Shown here one piece after another: positions 12,701 through 22,584 of a stretch of DNA of 64,000 bases; the stretch's first letter is position 1, and each line of letters starts with the position of its first letter. The stretch is taken from contig OZ026850.1 of the NCBI GenBank assembly GCA_964023205.1, forward strand, positions 766,368-830,367. The letters are read 5' to 3'. The translations under genes were made by a program, and so were the position numbers. Under the pieces are notes generated by a model that was not told the DNA's origin, made no database searches, and saw only the letters and a list, made by a program, of their open reading frames with translations. This DNA is from Lutraria lutraria (taxonomy: Eukaryota; Mollusca; Bivalvia; Venerida; Mactridae).

Positions 12701-15700
12701 GTGCTCCCTGGCCCCTAAAAGTCCCCGACCATATATAGAAATGAAATATATGCAGTCCCCACACCCCCTGGCTACCTACTGTCTTAAACATTACGCCACA
12801 AAACCTGAAATCCTGAATCCACCTCTGAGTACCAGTATTATCCTATATACTATAAAACCTCAATTATTACTCAATAATTTTTTATTTATCTATTTTTTTT
12901 TTTGATTACTCAATAATGATACTTTGTTTCTGCTTGTTCTAAGAACTTTTTTACAGAATTTTCTATGAAGGTCTTTTTTTTCTTCAGAATTTCAGCCGTA
13001 TCCTGGTGCACTTGGTTATAGATTAAGTAACACACCTGGTTTACTATGTCCATCAGTCAAAGCTAGTCTAGAAGTAAGAATTATTTATATATGAATGACA
13101 TGTAACTATATTCTCTAAGGCTGAATTTGTGAAACATAAAAGAATGGCTTGAAACACAGGCTACCGGCGTGAGAAGGCCCCTCCCACAGACCATCTACTA
13201 CCTAGGATACATAGTTCCCACATCTACAATATTTACCTCCCTTATTTTGATAGCATTGGTAGAAGATATTCATATTTTTGTTTTGATAATTCTAAATTTA
13301 GGATATTCATATAAGTTATACAATGTATTTCATAGATTGAGTTGTTTAATAACTACTTTTCTGTTTTTTTCTATTAAACACATAAGATATTTGACTTTCA
13401 AGATGGCCGCTAATTCAAAACAAAGGAGGTAAATGTTGTGGATGTGGGAACTACTGTGGAATCATTAATTTTCGTTGGGGATTTAATTTCGTGGATTTCG
13501 AGGGTCGACTCATCCACGAAATCAAATCCCCACGAATTCAAATGCAGAGATAAGGCATTTCTTTTCAAAAATCAAAATAGCCATTTTAGTAAAAACCACG
13601 AAAATTTGAACCCAACGAAAATTAATGATTTCACAGTATGTATTCTATTCTTTGTGTATTTTTTCGTGATTTGTGAGCTCCGGAGTTCTATACCTTTACT
13701 ATAATTATATTATATATGATGTAGAACTTGAAACTTTATTTTGTTGTCATAAACCATGTTATGAACATAACATTTAACAGTGTTTCAGAATGTAAAAAGA
13801 ATTCCTGGGTAGTAGACGGTCGGGGGGGGGGGGGGGGGGCTACACACGCTTGAAACATGTAGATGTAGATGTCTTGAGTTTCTGAGTTGAAGTCAACTCT
13901 TCCTGATTTAGTAGTTTATGTATAAAGTCAAAGCTGTGTTGACGGCCATCCCCAAATAAAGACCACCCTGTGAATAAAGGCCACCCTATGAATAAAGGCC
14001 ACCCTGTGAATAAAGGCCACCCTGTGAATAAAGGTCATTCCTTTATAAACCGTCACTGATGATTCTGAACTAAATGACCTACAAATGAGGGCCACCTGTC
14101 AATTTGGCCACATTTCTTTCATTGTCTTTCCCAAGGGTGGCCTTTGTTCACAAGTTTGACGGTACAGTACAACCTCTCCAGAGTGAACCTCTGTAGAGCA
14201 ACAACCTCTCTATAACAAAACCTTCAAAATTTCCCTAAGCTGATAATTACTATAAATTTAACCTCTGTAGAACATCAACCTTTAAACAATGGCCATTATT
14301 TGTAGCTCCCACACTGGCACAGGGTGTTGATCTACAGAGGTTGTACTGTGCATATAAAATTAAAATAATATAAAAGATATTATATGTTGAAATTCACAGA
14401 ATGGCATAACAAATATAAAATTCTGCTAATATTTTGAATTTGTATTAAGTTATAAAAACATAACCATTTCTTCAAAGTCCTTAAACATGATTTTCTTGGT
14501 CATGTTAGGATATTTATATGACACATTGTCTTTAATAAAATAGTCTGTTTTCAGATATTTCAGAAAACGTCAATGTCTGAGATTGTCGATAAATCTCGTC
14601 TGCTTACAGGCTATTTGGAGGCAAGAATAATTCAGGAGTATGGTTACCCGAAAAACGGAAACCAGAACTGCAATGGCATGGGAGAAAACATCGAGAACGG
14701 GGAAGATAAGCCGGCAAAACATGTTTATGTTGAAATTTTAACTCCGTCTGATCTTGGTCAAAGAGGAGCTCAGTTGTCATTGTCATTTTCAGTCAATATC
14801 ACCAAGGTGTTTGAGGAGTTAATGAAACGGGGAGTTGTGGTACGTAGTAGTAAAATCTAGAGCCAATCACTGGTGTGCTGCCCCTGTGGTCATGTGATAA
14901 GTGTGCTGGACTTGTAACCCAGGGATCCTAGGTTCGAATCTCTGTTGCGGCAGGTCATGCCCCTTCTACGAAAATTTGAAAATCAATGTTGATTTACCTC
15001 CATATGGTGAGAAGTTGTCAGCTCCTTGTAGATGGGTAAGTTAGTACTGGTTAGATTACAGTCCAGGAAAACTGGTTAGATGAACCGACCGCTGTATATA
15101 CGAACTGTGATGTCATTGAAAAAAAGCTTTACGCCAACTGAAACAAAATATCTATTGTAATCAAATGTGTGTATCAATTATTCTAATGGCCGACTTGTGA
15201 TTATAAATACTATTTTTAATATTTCTATGACTGTCAGAATTTGTATATCTGTCTTATTGGTCAGTTTTTGGTTCAGGGCAAATATATTTAAAATAAATTG
15301 ACCAGTCAATTGTAGTGCTGGTTGCACAGCTACTTTATACAAAGAGGTCATGATTTGAATTAAATGTCATTCATATTTGTGGTATATTTTTAACTTGCAT
15401 TGGATTAGTTAATTAAATGAAGATTTTGATTTAGCTATAATTTCTATCCTGGAATATGATTGGCTAATTGAAATTTGATTTAGCACTGGTTTGTTACGTG
15501 GAATTTGATTGGCTAATTGAATTTTGATTTAGATTTAGTTTTTAACTTGGAATTTGATTGGCTAATTGAATTTCTATTTAGCTTCAGTTTGTTATTTAAA
15601 ATTTGATTGGTGGGTTTGTTTCCTATTTCAGTGTGATGAAAGGAAGCCAAAGGTGATCAGGATAGCACCTGCTCCGTTATATTGTTCATTCGAAGATGTA

Positions 15701-15757
15701 CACAGGTTCATGAAGTTCTTAGATGAGGCTCTGCATGCTGCCCATGCTCTGGAATAA
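6795..15757 (+). CDS. KYNU: Kynureninase (12 coding exons)
   Basis: PLP-dependent hydrolase (EC 3.7.1.3) that splits kynurenine or 3-hydroxykynurenine to anthranilate or 3-hydroxyanthranilate plus alanine. It is cytosolic and part of tryptophan breakdown and NAD synthesis. Coding exons: 6795-6960, 7480-7600, 8194-8276, 9134-9195, 9348-9419, 10038-10112, 10735-10881, 11220-11318, 11907-12033, 12988-13073, 14555-14839, 15632-15757. They sum to 1,449 nt, or 482 aa plus stop (human is about 465). Key blocks: YFCGNSLG in exon 2, [16 protein letters not shown] in exon 4, DLAHAVGN with Asp249 and His252, CTYKYLN with the Schiff-base Lys275 as the last codon of exon 8, and GWWGHKL. The start is ATG 6795, after an acceptor at 6730; this Met precedes the conserved N-terminal helix region, and the frame is open upstream without another Met. 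Exon 3 needs the donor GTGGGT at 8277 for frame continuity. An Asn/Gly/Glu-rich insertion at about residues 379-398 is longer than in human. Function is certain from the family; exon ends are inferred from splice signals. Confidence 0.95.
7035..7232 (+). repeat. Dispersed repeat family G in KYNU intron 1
   Basis: Starts TTTTCACCTTCTATAACAG and ends near AATGAAGAGAG. Clear relative of 58742-58935 in the same orientation and 484-668 in reverse. Confidence 0.75.
7618..7822. repeat. MITE family C in KYNU intron 2
   Basis: Ends are inverted: CTGTGGAATCATTAATTTTC on the left and GAAAATTGATGATTCCACAG on the right, both flanked by TA. The interior is also partly palindromic (GATTTCGTGGAT against ATCCACGAAATC). 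A second copy lies at 13454-13636. TA flanks fit a Tc1/mariner-type target. Confidence 0.85.
8380..8480. repeat. Possible hAT-like terminal fragment in KYNU intron 3
   Basis: Begins CAGGGCCCTAGCTGC in a G-rich stretch unlike its surroundings. It looks like a decayed transposon end; no partner end was found. Confidence 0.3.
9440..9670 (+). repeat. 44-bp tandem repeat in KYNU intron 5
   Basis: About five copies built on GAATTATCTCCCTTGATTAA with spacers like GCTTAGTTATTCAGTTTAA. Degenerate at both ends. Confidence 0.8.
10163..10385 (+). repeat. tRNA-derived SINE in KYNU intron 6
   Basis: The head GTAGTCGAGTGGTTAATA looks like a tRNA A-box region. The 3' half carries CCCAGGAACGATGGTTAGG and TATATGACTCTAACTGTTG, as in the other SINE tails of the window, and ends in CCAACCAACAAACAAACA repeats. 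Confidence 0.65.
10530..10600. repeat. Short hAT-like end fragment
   Basis: ATCGTTGCAGCCCTAGTAAC resembles a transposon end of the CAGGGCTGCAACGAT type, preceded by alternating TATCGCAATA sequence. Only one end is seen. Confidence 0.35.
11025..11125 (+). repeat. Two-copy tandem duplication in KYNU intron 7
   Basis: CTGGTTCCTTTATTTTGAGT followed by GGTAAGCTGGTA-type sequence occurs twice about 55 bp apart. Confidence 0.65.
12056..12231. repeat. MITE with CAGTGTAACCTCC ends, KYNU intron 9
   Basis: CAGTGTAACCTCC at the left and GGAGGTTGCACTG at the right (reading AGGGAGGTTGCACTG), both flanked by TA. The interior alternates CACCTCCCTGTCAC and TGTTGTAGGG. Its ends resemble family A. Confidence 0.75.
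12415..12670 (+). repeat. Dispersed repeat family F in KYNU intron 9
   Basis: Runs from TTTTATGCCCCTGTATCGAC through TCTGTCTGTCTGTTTG to TAAAACACATCTTGTT. Its layout (polypyrimidine GTCTGTCTG, then AGGTCAAAGGTTAAGGTCA, then a CACATCTTGTT end) parallels 16975-17238. Confidence 0.6.
13210..13453. repeat. MITE family D in KYNU intron 10
   Basis: Left end CATAGTTCCCACATCTACAA with TATTTACCTCCCTT. The right end carries AAGATGGCCGC, GGAGGTAAATG and GATGTGGGAACTA. Arms of about 40 bp are inverted. The right terminus runs directly into the family C element at 13454, so one element probably inserted into the end of the other. Confidence 0.8.
13454..13636. repeat. MITE family C, second copy
   Basis: CTGTGGAATCATTAATTTTC on the left, GAAAATTAATGATTTCACAG on the right, TA on both sides. 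Interior palindrome as in 7618-7822. Confidence 0.85.
13925..14162. repeat. MITE family B with internal 18-bp expansion
   Basis: Ends AAGTCAAAGCTGTG and CACAAGTTTGACGG resemble family B ends. Inside, AATAAAGGCCACCCTGTG is repeated about five times (13955-14035), where other copies have it once per side. It abuts the family A MITE at 14165. Confidence 0.7.
14165..14348. repeat. MITE family A in KYNU intron 10
   Basis: CAGTACAACCTCTCCAGAG on the left, CTACAGAGGTTGTACTG on the right, TA outside the left end. Inner copies of the arm (ACCTCTGTAGAGCAACAACC) make it a multiple hairpin. Confidence 0.85.
14880..15150 (+). repeat. tRNA-derived SINE in KYNU intron 11
   Basis: TGTGGTCATGTGATAAG serves as an A-box region and GGTTCGAATCT is a near-perfect B box. 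The body has GGCAGGTCATG, GAAAATTTGAAAATCAATG, TTAGTACTGGTTAGATTACA and TGGTTAGATGAACCG, shared with 23729, 43262 and 54350. Confidence 0.8.
15430..15612 (+). repeat. About 60-bp tandem repeat before the last KYNU exon
   Basis: Four copies containing GGAATTTGATTGGCTAATTG, the last running up to 20 bp before the final acceptor. Each copy includes ATTGG, a reverse CCAAT motif, which is probably incidental. Confidence 0.75.
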
Positions 15758-16316
15758 TTAATCCAACCAGTTGCCATGGTTACGCATAACATTTTTATGT
15801 ATTTTCGTTTAGAGTACACTACATGTATTTGACTTTTCTTATAATAGTGTTTTCAATAAGTGGCAGTCAGAGGCTTACAAATGAAAATTGGCCGTCTAGA
15901 AATCCAAAGTCTATCATTTACGACGTTTAAAATGAGCACTGAAAGCCTCCCTCAATCAAGCTTCGGCCTCTTACAGCAAAAGCTCATGGTAACCCTGAAT
16001 TTACTATTGATGCCTACTTTATGATCTTGAATTTATTAGATCTTAGCTTTATGTTTGTCATCTTTAAGAATTGTCAAAGACCTTGTCGCCTTTTAGAAAT
16101 CTAGGAGTCAACTTTTTTTCTTGAATCTCTGAAAACTTTGGAAGGATTACGTATTCCTGACCTTTGATCTTTAACATGAACTTTGGGTAAACAAGGGGGG
16201 ACAATTTGATTGTAATATCAGATCTGCAATTATTTTTGTGTGTTTTGTTAACTGTTAGCTAGAAAAAATAAGTATATTTTAAGCTAATGATGGGTAGATG
16301 TTGTAGTTTTGATATA
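15758..16316. other. KYNU 3' flank, no gene seen
   Basis: Presumed 3' untranslated region and intergenic DNA. No canonical AATAAA close to the stop; AATAAG occurs near 15855. Confidence 0.5.
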
Positions 16317-16480
16317 TAGTGCAACCTCTCCTAAGCAACACCCTTTGGGAGTAGCAAAATTATATTGTTGTAGAGAGGTTATAGCTCTAGAGAGGTTAAA
16401 TCGTTCAGTGGGAAAAAATCACGCTGTTGTTGAAGAGAGGTTGTTGCTTAAGAGAGGGTCACTCTGGAGAGGTTGTACTG
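16317..16480. repeat. MITE family A
   Basis: Left AGTGCAACCTCTCCTAAGC, right CACTCTGGAGAGGTTGTACTG. The middle repeats GAGAGGTT in both orientations. About 165 bp. Confidence 0.8.
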
Positions 16481-16974
16481 CGTAAGTCTGTGTTGTGTGT
16501 GTTTGTGTGTCTGATAATTAGTTGTACACCACAGTGTTAAACATTTGAAAGCAATAGACTAAAAAAAGTTGTTAGATTATGGTTTTAACCATGTAAGGGA
16601 CTTGTTATATTACAGACTATTCTAGAAATCCAGATTTAAAAGGGCTCAAGGGTACTTTTAAGAATTATTTTCAAATATTCTCAGATTTCACAAATAATAG
16701 GCAAAATAATCAGCAGGATGTTAAATTTTGGTCTGACAAGCTTGAAAATTGTATCGGACTGAAAGGATATCTGTAAAAAGTTAACAAATATAAATGTGTA
16801 TACATCAGGTAAATATATGCTATAAGTTATTCAGATTTTTATATAAAATGAAAGAAAAGGAAGAGTTGTTGCCCTTGAATGGAAGATTTTGTTCACCATA
16901 TCTTCATAATAATACAACTCGCAGTATTAATCAAATTATGAAGCAGCTTGTATTAGTATTTATTAATGAAGTAT
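16481..16974. other. Intergenic, no gene seen
   Basis: AT-rich. A short open frame from 16794 has no recognisable content. Confidence 0.5.
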
Positions 16975-17238
16975 TATTACCCCTTGTGAAGAAAAGGGGG
17001 TACATGTACATTTGTATATTGCTTTGCTCATGTGGGTCGGTCAGTCTGTCTGTATGTTACCAAACGTTGTCCAGTTATAACTAGACAACTTTTGGGTCTA
17101 AGCTCCTCAGATTTGGTTGGAAGGTGGGTCATCACATGTAGATGACCCCTATTGATTTTTAGGACAAAGGTCAAGGTCTTATTTTCCTGTTGGCCTTTAG
17201 ATGGCATCTGTGTTTCTCAAACACTTCTTGTTTCATAT
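16975..17238 (+). repeat. Dispersed repeat family F
   Basis: TATTACCCCTTGTGAAG through GGTCGGTCAGTCTGTCTG and GGACAAAGGTCAAGGTC to CTCAAACACTTCTTGTTT. Same layout as 12415-12670. Confidence 0.6.
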
Positions 17239-17427
17239 TGTATTTATGTCTTTGGTTGTTTGTTTGTCAACATGGATGTTTGATGTTGTAATATTTACTT
17301 TAAAACTTCTTAATATTATCACCAAAGATCTTTTACACAGACCTTAATTTTTCAATGAGTGTTTAAAATTACTGGAAATGTTAGTTTTTGGAAACTGAAT
17401 AATTGTTCAGCCTTCCATAGCCTTTTT

Positions 17428-17740
17428 ATACCCCGCAAACAAAGTTTGAGCCAGGTATATTGGAGTCACTCTGTCGGTCAGTCATTGGTTAGTCAGTCCG
17501 TCTGTCCGCATACAAGTTTGTGGAGCGATTTACTTCCACATTCTTTAAGCGATTGCAAAGAAACTTGAAATATGTTATCACCATCAAGAGTAGATGTGCA
17601 AGACACAATTTTCATGCCCAGTGATCCACTAATTGCAGAGTTATGCGCCCTTGAACTTAGCCATATAGTGTACTATCACATTCTTTGTGTCAAAGTGGTG
17701 GCGGGGGTTTTAGTCACCTCTGTGACAAAGCTCTAGTTTA
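17428..17740 (+). repeat. Dispersed repeat family E, about 310 bp
   Basis: Starts ATACCCCGCAAACAAAGTTT, passes AGATGTGCAAGACACAATTT and TCATGCCCAGTGATCCACT, and ends CACCTCTGTGACAAAGCTCTA. The same order occurs on the other strand at 55142-55460. Confidence 0.85.
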
Positions 17741-17964
17741 GTTTGAGAACTTTACCATATACATCATATATTAAAATTTATATTGATTTGTATTTACGGT
17801 AAACCCTCACATTCTATATAGACCACCTCAATATTTGTCTTTGCTCTCCGAAGTGACCTTAATAGCGAGGTTATGATATGTTTGATAAATTTTAGTAGCA
17901 ACAACGTGGTCTATATCATTTAACTGTTTGTTAATAATGTTAATTTTTATAATATATTTATTTA

Positions 17965-18140
17965 TAGTCAAACCTGTGAACAAAAGCCACCCTTGGGAAA
18001 GACTGGATATGGCCTTTATAAACAAGGTCCATATTCGGAGGTCACTTCATTCTAAATAATCAATGACGGTTATTTAAAAAATGGCCTTTATTTACAGGGT
18101 GGCCTTTATTCAGAGGTGGCTGCTAACACAGGTTTGACTG
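17965..18140. repeat. MITE family B
   Basis: Left TAGTCAAACCTGTG, right CACAGGTTTGACTG with TA outside. Inside are the pairs AAAGCCACCCTTGGGAAAGAC and GGCCTTTATTCAGAGGTGGC. About 176 bp. Confidence 0.85.
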
Positions 18141-18333
18141 TAATACACCCTTTATTCATATACATGGATAAACTGTTTTGACTAAACAGTTGGAACTTGG
18201 GTCTGTATACGTGTCATTAATGATCTGTTATATATTTTGTTTTATTAATAAATATACAATACTACATGTCTATTTTTTGTTATTTAAAGTATTTTTATAA
18301 AAAAAATAATTGCCATAATTTAAATAAATCTCT

Positions 18334-18474
18334 GACGCCTTTAGAAGAGCTGCGTTTCAATGGAACAGTGAAGTACACTGAACTGTCTAAAAAAGGAGTT
18401 AGGGGTTCGGGTAAATTTGGAGAAACATCAGATGCTGATATTATAATTGTACCCATCAACCTTCCCCTTGCCTA
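18334..18474 (+). CDS. Possible isolated coding exon, unknown
   Basis: After a CTTTAG acceptor-like site the frame reads GTVKYTELSKKGVRGSGKFG and then ETSDADIIIVPINLPLA before TAA at 18472-18474. The amino-acid mix is more protein-like than neighbouring open frames. I do not recognise the sequence, see no partner exon, and cannot exclude chance or a repeat-derived piece. Confidence 0.2.
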
Positions 18475-18574
18475 AATCACCAACTTGTTAGAATTTTTTC
18501 AGCTGTTTGTATTTTATGTAAATTTGTAAAGTTTTTGAGCTTTTTGATCCTTACGTTTCACAATGTTTTATGGT

Positions 18575-18775
18575 AGTTTTTGGAAACTGAACAATAGTTA
18601 ATCTTTCCATAGCCGTCACTTGCTTGGTGCACATGAATTTTAATGCGTACAAAAGTACTATGTATCTCTACATCCACCATGCAATTGTTAAACTAGTTAC
18701 CGTTCCATGTAGCAGTGCAAGTCTATGTAAGTTCAGTTTCCATGAGTACTTACAGTACTTTGATTATTACATGTC
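18575..18775 (+). repeat. Dispersed repeat family H
   Basis: TTTTTGGAAACTGAACAATA, CCATAGCCGTCACTTGCTTG, GCATGAATTTT-like and CATGCAATTGTTAAAC motifs, ending CATGAGTACTTACAGTACTT. Fullest copy of the family. Fragments also at 17390-17425, 21148-21215 and 48800-48830. Confidence 0.75.
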
Positions 18776-19199
18776 AAGTTCATACCTTTAATTAGTCAGC
18801 ATCTTTAGGTGTGATTTGTCCTTCCTTTTATTATAAGCACTTTAAATCAAAAGAGTTCTGATACAGTCTAAATCAATACATAATTAACTTGTCGTAGAAC
18901 CACTCATTTTACCGAATTATTAATCTCATAAAGTTAACTTATCATGTTTTGTTGAAATTTCCTATGTTATGGTTGTATTATTATATCTCCATTCATGCGT
19001 GTAATGACAGTGTCAGTTTTGCTTCACTGATTTTGTTGTACATGTACATGAAGTGGAGAGTTTTTGCGTGATAACGTTTTCTTGAAATAATCACGCGAAG
19101 AAATGTGTTCTGGGCCCATGATAGGGACTTTCTTGCGAAAAATACAAATTATGTATTTGTGTAACTGTACAATATAAACAGTTTCTGTGGTTACATTTC

Positions 19200-19340
19200 T
19201 TAATGTGTAGGGGTAGAGAGTCGGACTCCTTACCCGGAGGTTGCGGGTTCGAATCCCGTCAGTGGCGGAATTTAACCGGAACCTTCACAATCCCTTCTTT
19301 CGGCACGAGTACTGATCAGAATCCAGGAAGCAGTTATCGA
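19200..19340 (+). repeat. tRNA-derived SINE (second type)
   Basis: Head GTAGGGGTAGAGAGTCGGAC followed by a perfect B box GGTTCGAATCC. The tail has CCAGGAAGCAGTTATCGAGA. The acceptor stem does not pair, so this is a SINE or tRNA pseudogene rather than a tRNA. Confidence 0.65.
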
Positions 19341-19616
19341 GAGTAGTTAATATAAGAAGTAAAACTTGCTACACAATCGATGTTAAATAAATAAGTTTGA
19401 ACTAATACAGTTCATCAGTAAATATATTTAATGCATAAGATTTCTCAATGTAGAGTTGTCGTTGGTGCAAACAATAGCGTAAAATCATTTAAACCTTTCC
19501 CTACAAAGTATCAGTTATAAACAAATAATCAAATTACGAACAGTACTATGTTTTGTACGTATAAAGAAGGCGTGAAAATGGGCTCATATTCTTTCTTCTC
19601 TTGGAATGTGGATATA

Positions 19617-20413
19617 CAGTACAACCTTTCCAGAGTGGCCCTCTCTTGAGCAACAACCTCTCCAGAGCGGCCCTCTCTTGAGCAACAACCTCTCCAGAGC
19701 GGCCCTCTCTTGAGCAACAACCTCTCCAGAGCGGCCCTCTCTTGAGCAACAACCTTTCCAGAGCGGCCCTCTCTTGAGCAACAACCTCTCCAGAGCGGCC
19801 CTCTCTTGAGCAACAACCTTTCCAGAGTGGCCCTCTCTTGAGCAACAACCTTTCCAGAGCGGCCCTCTCTTGAGCAACAACCTCTCCAGAGCGGCCCTCT
19901 CTTGAGCAACAACCTTTCCAGAGTGGCCCTCTCTTGAGCAACAACCTTTCCAGAGCGGCCCTCTCTTGAGCAACAACCTCTCCAGAGCGGCCCTCTCTTG
20001 AGCAACAACCTCTCCAGAGCGGCCCTCTCTTGAGCAACAACCTCTCCAGAGCGGCCCTCTCTTGAGCAACAACAGCATGATTTTTCCCACTGCAAGATTT
20101 AACTATTAATTCAACCTCTCTAGAGCAATTAACAACCTCCCTTCAACAACAGCATGGTTTTTCCCACTGCACGATTTAACTATTATTTCAACCTCTCTAG
20201 AGCAACAACCTCCCCTCAACAACAGCATGGTTTTTCCCACTGCACGATTTAACTATTATTTCAACCTCTCTAGAGCAACAACCTCCCCTCAACAACAGCA
20301 TGATTTTTCCCACTGCACGATTTAACTATTATTTCAACCTCTCTAGAGCAACAACCTCTCACAAACAACCTAATTTTGCTTCTCCCAAATGGTGTTTTGG
20401 AGAGGTTGCGCTG
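19617..20413. repeat. MITE family A expanded into 32-bp and 73-bp tandem arrays
   Basis: The outer ends are normal family A ends: CAGTACAACCTTTCCAGAG at 19617 and GGAGAGGTTGCGCTG ending 20413, with TA outside. From 19620 to about 20072 the left arm is repeated about 14 times as a 32-bp unit (GAGCAACAACCTCTCC plus AGAGCGGCCCTCTCTT). From about 20072 to 20350 a 73-bp unit (CAGCATGGTTTTTCCCACTG plus AACTATTATTTCAACCTC) is repeated about four times. Open frames across it exist only because 32-bp units rotate through all frames. Confidence 0.9.
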
Positions 20414-22472
20414 TATCCTCCAATACTATTTTTCTTTTGCATGGGTCCAAGACAATTATTGTGAAAAGCTAAGTATAATACAATAAAATAAATTTTATTT
20501 CATAATGGTGAAAGGGGTTTTCGTGCGCAAAATATTTGTTTATAAATACACTGGTGGATTCAAGTGAAATAGCATTCAATTATTCAATTCTGAAGCGCTG
20601 TCAACTTTCCCTTTTTGTCGAATCATAACCAGCTTAAATACTGTAATTAGTATGCGTGCATATATCATGCACGGTTCCCCGCACCCCACTGCCTACTTTC
20701 CTAAATATCACGACCCCTAGTCTGAAATCCTAGACCCGCCTCTGAATGATCTGTACTGCGTATTTATTAGATATAAGTCAGGTTTTATATACTTCTTGTA
20801 TCTAGAAGATAAAGTCTGTCGTTTTTGTATGTGTGAAATTCATGGTGTTATTTTCAAGTACAAACAATCACATTTTAGTACAACGTGATTAAGAACAATG
20901 GACCCCGTCCGCAAGAAACAGGTCTGTGTAGAAACAGATTGGAAAAAGATTAACTCAGTGAACGACATTATATATAATTGTCATAGTTTAAAAATGTGAC
21001 CTATAAAATTTGGTATTTAAATTTTGGTCCTAATTATTATGTTGACGTTTACTACAACATGGTAAGCTTGTACGTTCTTTAAGTTGGCATTATTCAAATA
21101 AAAAATTCAACTTAAAATAACAGCTGCTATACGCAGTGTTTAGCAGTATTGGAAACTGAACAATAGCTTTCCTTAGCCGTCAATCGCTCGGCGCGCATGA
21201 ATTTTCATTTCATTGATTTTTAGTATAATAAATGCGAAGTAAAGCACTGAAAGACAGAGAGAGTAACAATATTTATTCGACAATACTGTGGTAATTCAAG
21301 ATTGCTGTGCTGATCCGTTCCGAGTCGTGTAGCGACGTTCCGTGCCGCGTTGAGTGGTTATAAACCATACGTACATTGTACAGCGCAGATCCAAACCAAA
21401 CTTTACCAAGCCCTTGACAGTGCGCATTGTGTCGACCAAATTTTCTTAAAGAATCAATTTCGATGACGTAAAATGTTACATAAGGCTTTAATCTAGATTT
21501 TAACCGATTTATTTCTGTTGGCATGACTGACATATGTCAAAGAATCTCTTATATGTACAATGATAAGAATAGATAACATAAAAATAGTAACATTTTAATC
21601 ATGCTCACGACCGGGACACATTTTTCATTTATGTAATTGTTGCGTAAGACGAAATAATAACACATGTGTGTGAAGTACTATAATGTCATCATTTCTGGCA
21701 GTGTCATATTGTTCTGTGTGAAAGCAAAAGAACAACAACCACGCCTCATCGAATTTCAAAAATTGTCTCCACGTTCCGAACTGAGTCAAGCTTGGATCGA
21801 TTGATAAAATCCTAAGCATAACATTATAATACAGACATGTATACATATTGTCTTTAAATCCGATGACCAAATGGTGTCACGTGATATCACTATATTTCCG
21901 TGGGCTAACTGCATCTTGCACGAGTTAAATAATGATTACCGTAGGCCCATCTCAGCCAGCCATGCACCCGGCAAAAAGAGAAGGGATTCAGGAATCGTGC
22001 ACTCTGCGCACAAAAGATAGGTTTCTCATAAGCCAACTTTGCAGGCCCATTCAATATTAGGTATGACACTAAAATAAACAAAATCTTTAATACTTTAATA
22101 ATACATTTGTAATAATAATAATAATAAATATTGGATTTTCTCCGGGTATCATTCAGTTTAAGACCTTGTTAGGTAAACACCATTTAAATACGAAGGGGGG
22201 GGGGGGGGGGGCTGCTGGTTTGCAAATTGGTCGAGTTTGCGTTAGGGTCAGCTGAACTCGAATGCGTTATGAAGGGTATATTTCTTTACAACCATTATGT
22301 ACAACGCAAACACTTGTCACATAGTTATATAACAATACAAATCATTAATAAAGCAGAAAAAGTTTTTTTTTTCAAAACGAAATTTAAGTCATTATGAGAA
22401 ACAGAGAAGTCAAATGGTTGTAAGTTGACCTTTGGATGACCGATAGTCTAAACAGTGGTCAGTATTTGAGAG
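20414..22472. other. Intergenic, no gene seen
   Basis: AT-rich DNA with a family H fragment at 21148-21215, an ATA-type microsatellite near 22110 and a G run at 22195-22210. Open frames at 21273-21533 and 21625-21870 on the minus strand have no recognisable domain. Confidence 0.5.
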
Positions 22473-22500
22473 GTCACGTGCTATTTCATCCATTTATAAG
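22473..22500 (+). promoter_or_regulatory. Candidate promoter of peptide gene 1
   Basis: GTCACGTGCTATTTCATCC followed by TTTATAAG at 22493-22500. The TATA-like box lies 85 bp before the ATG. The CACGTG-then-TATA order is kept in all six genes of the array. Confidence 0.55.
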
Positions 22501-22584
22501 CAGCTAGCAAACAAATGTCCCATTAGTTCGGACATTGGCAGTGAAATTAATTGTCATTTCTAGAAGTACTCACATAAACTCAAT

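Noticed and set aside
19200..19275. Possible functional tRNA gene with a perfect B box
   Set aside because: No closing acceptor stem, and SINE-type tail follows.
19529..20095. Three long overlapping minus-strand frames (up to 188 aa) rich in CCSREGRSG and LLLKRGPLW
   Set aside because: They read through a 32-bp tandem repeat, which rotates all frames and keeps them open; no conserved domain or splice context.
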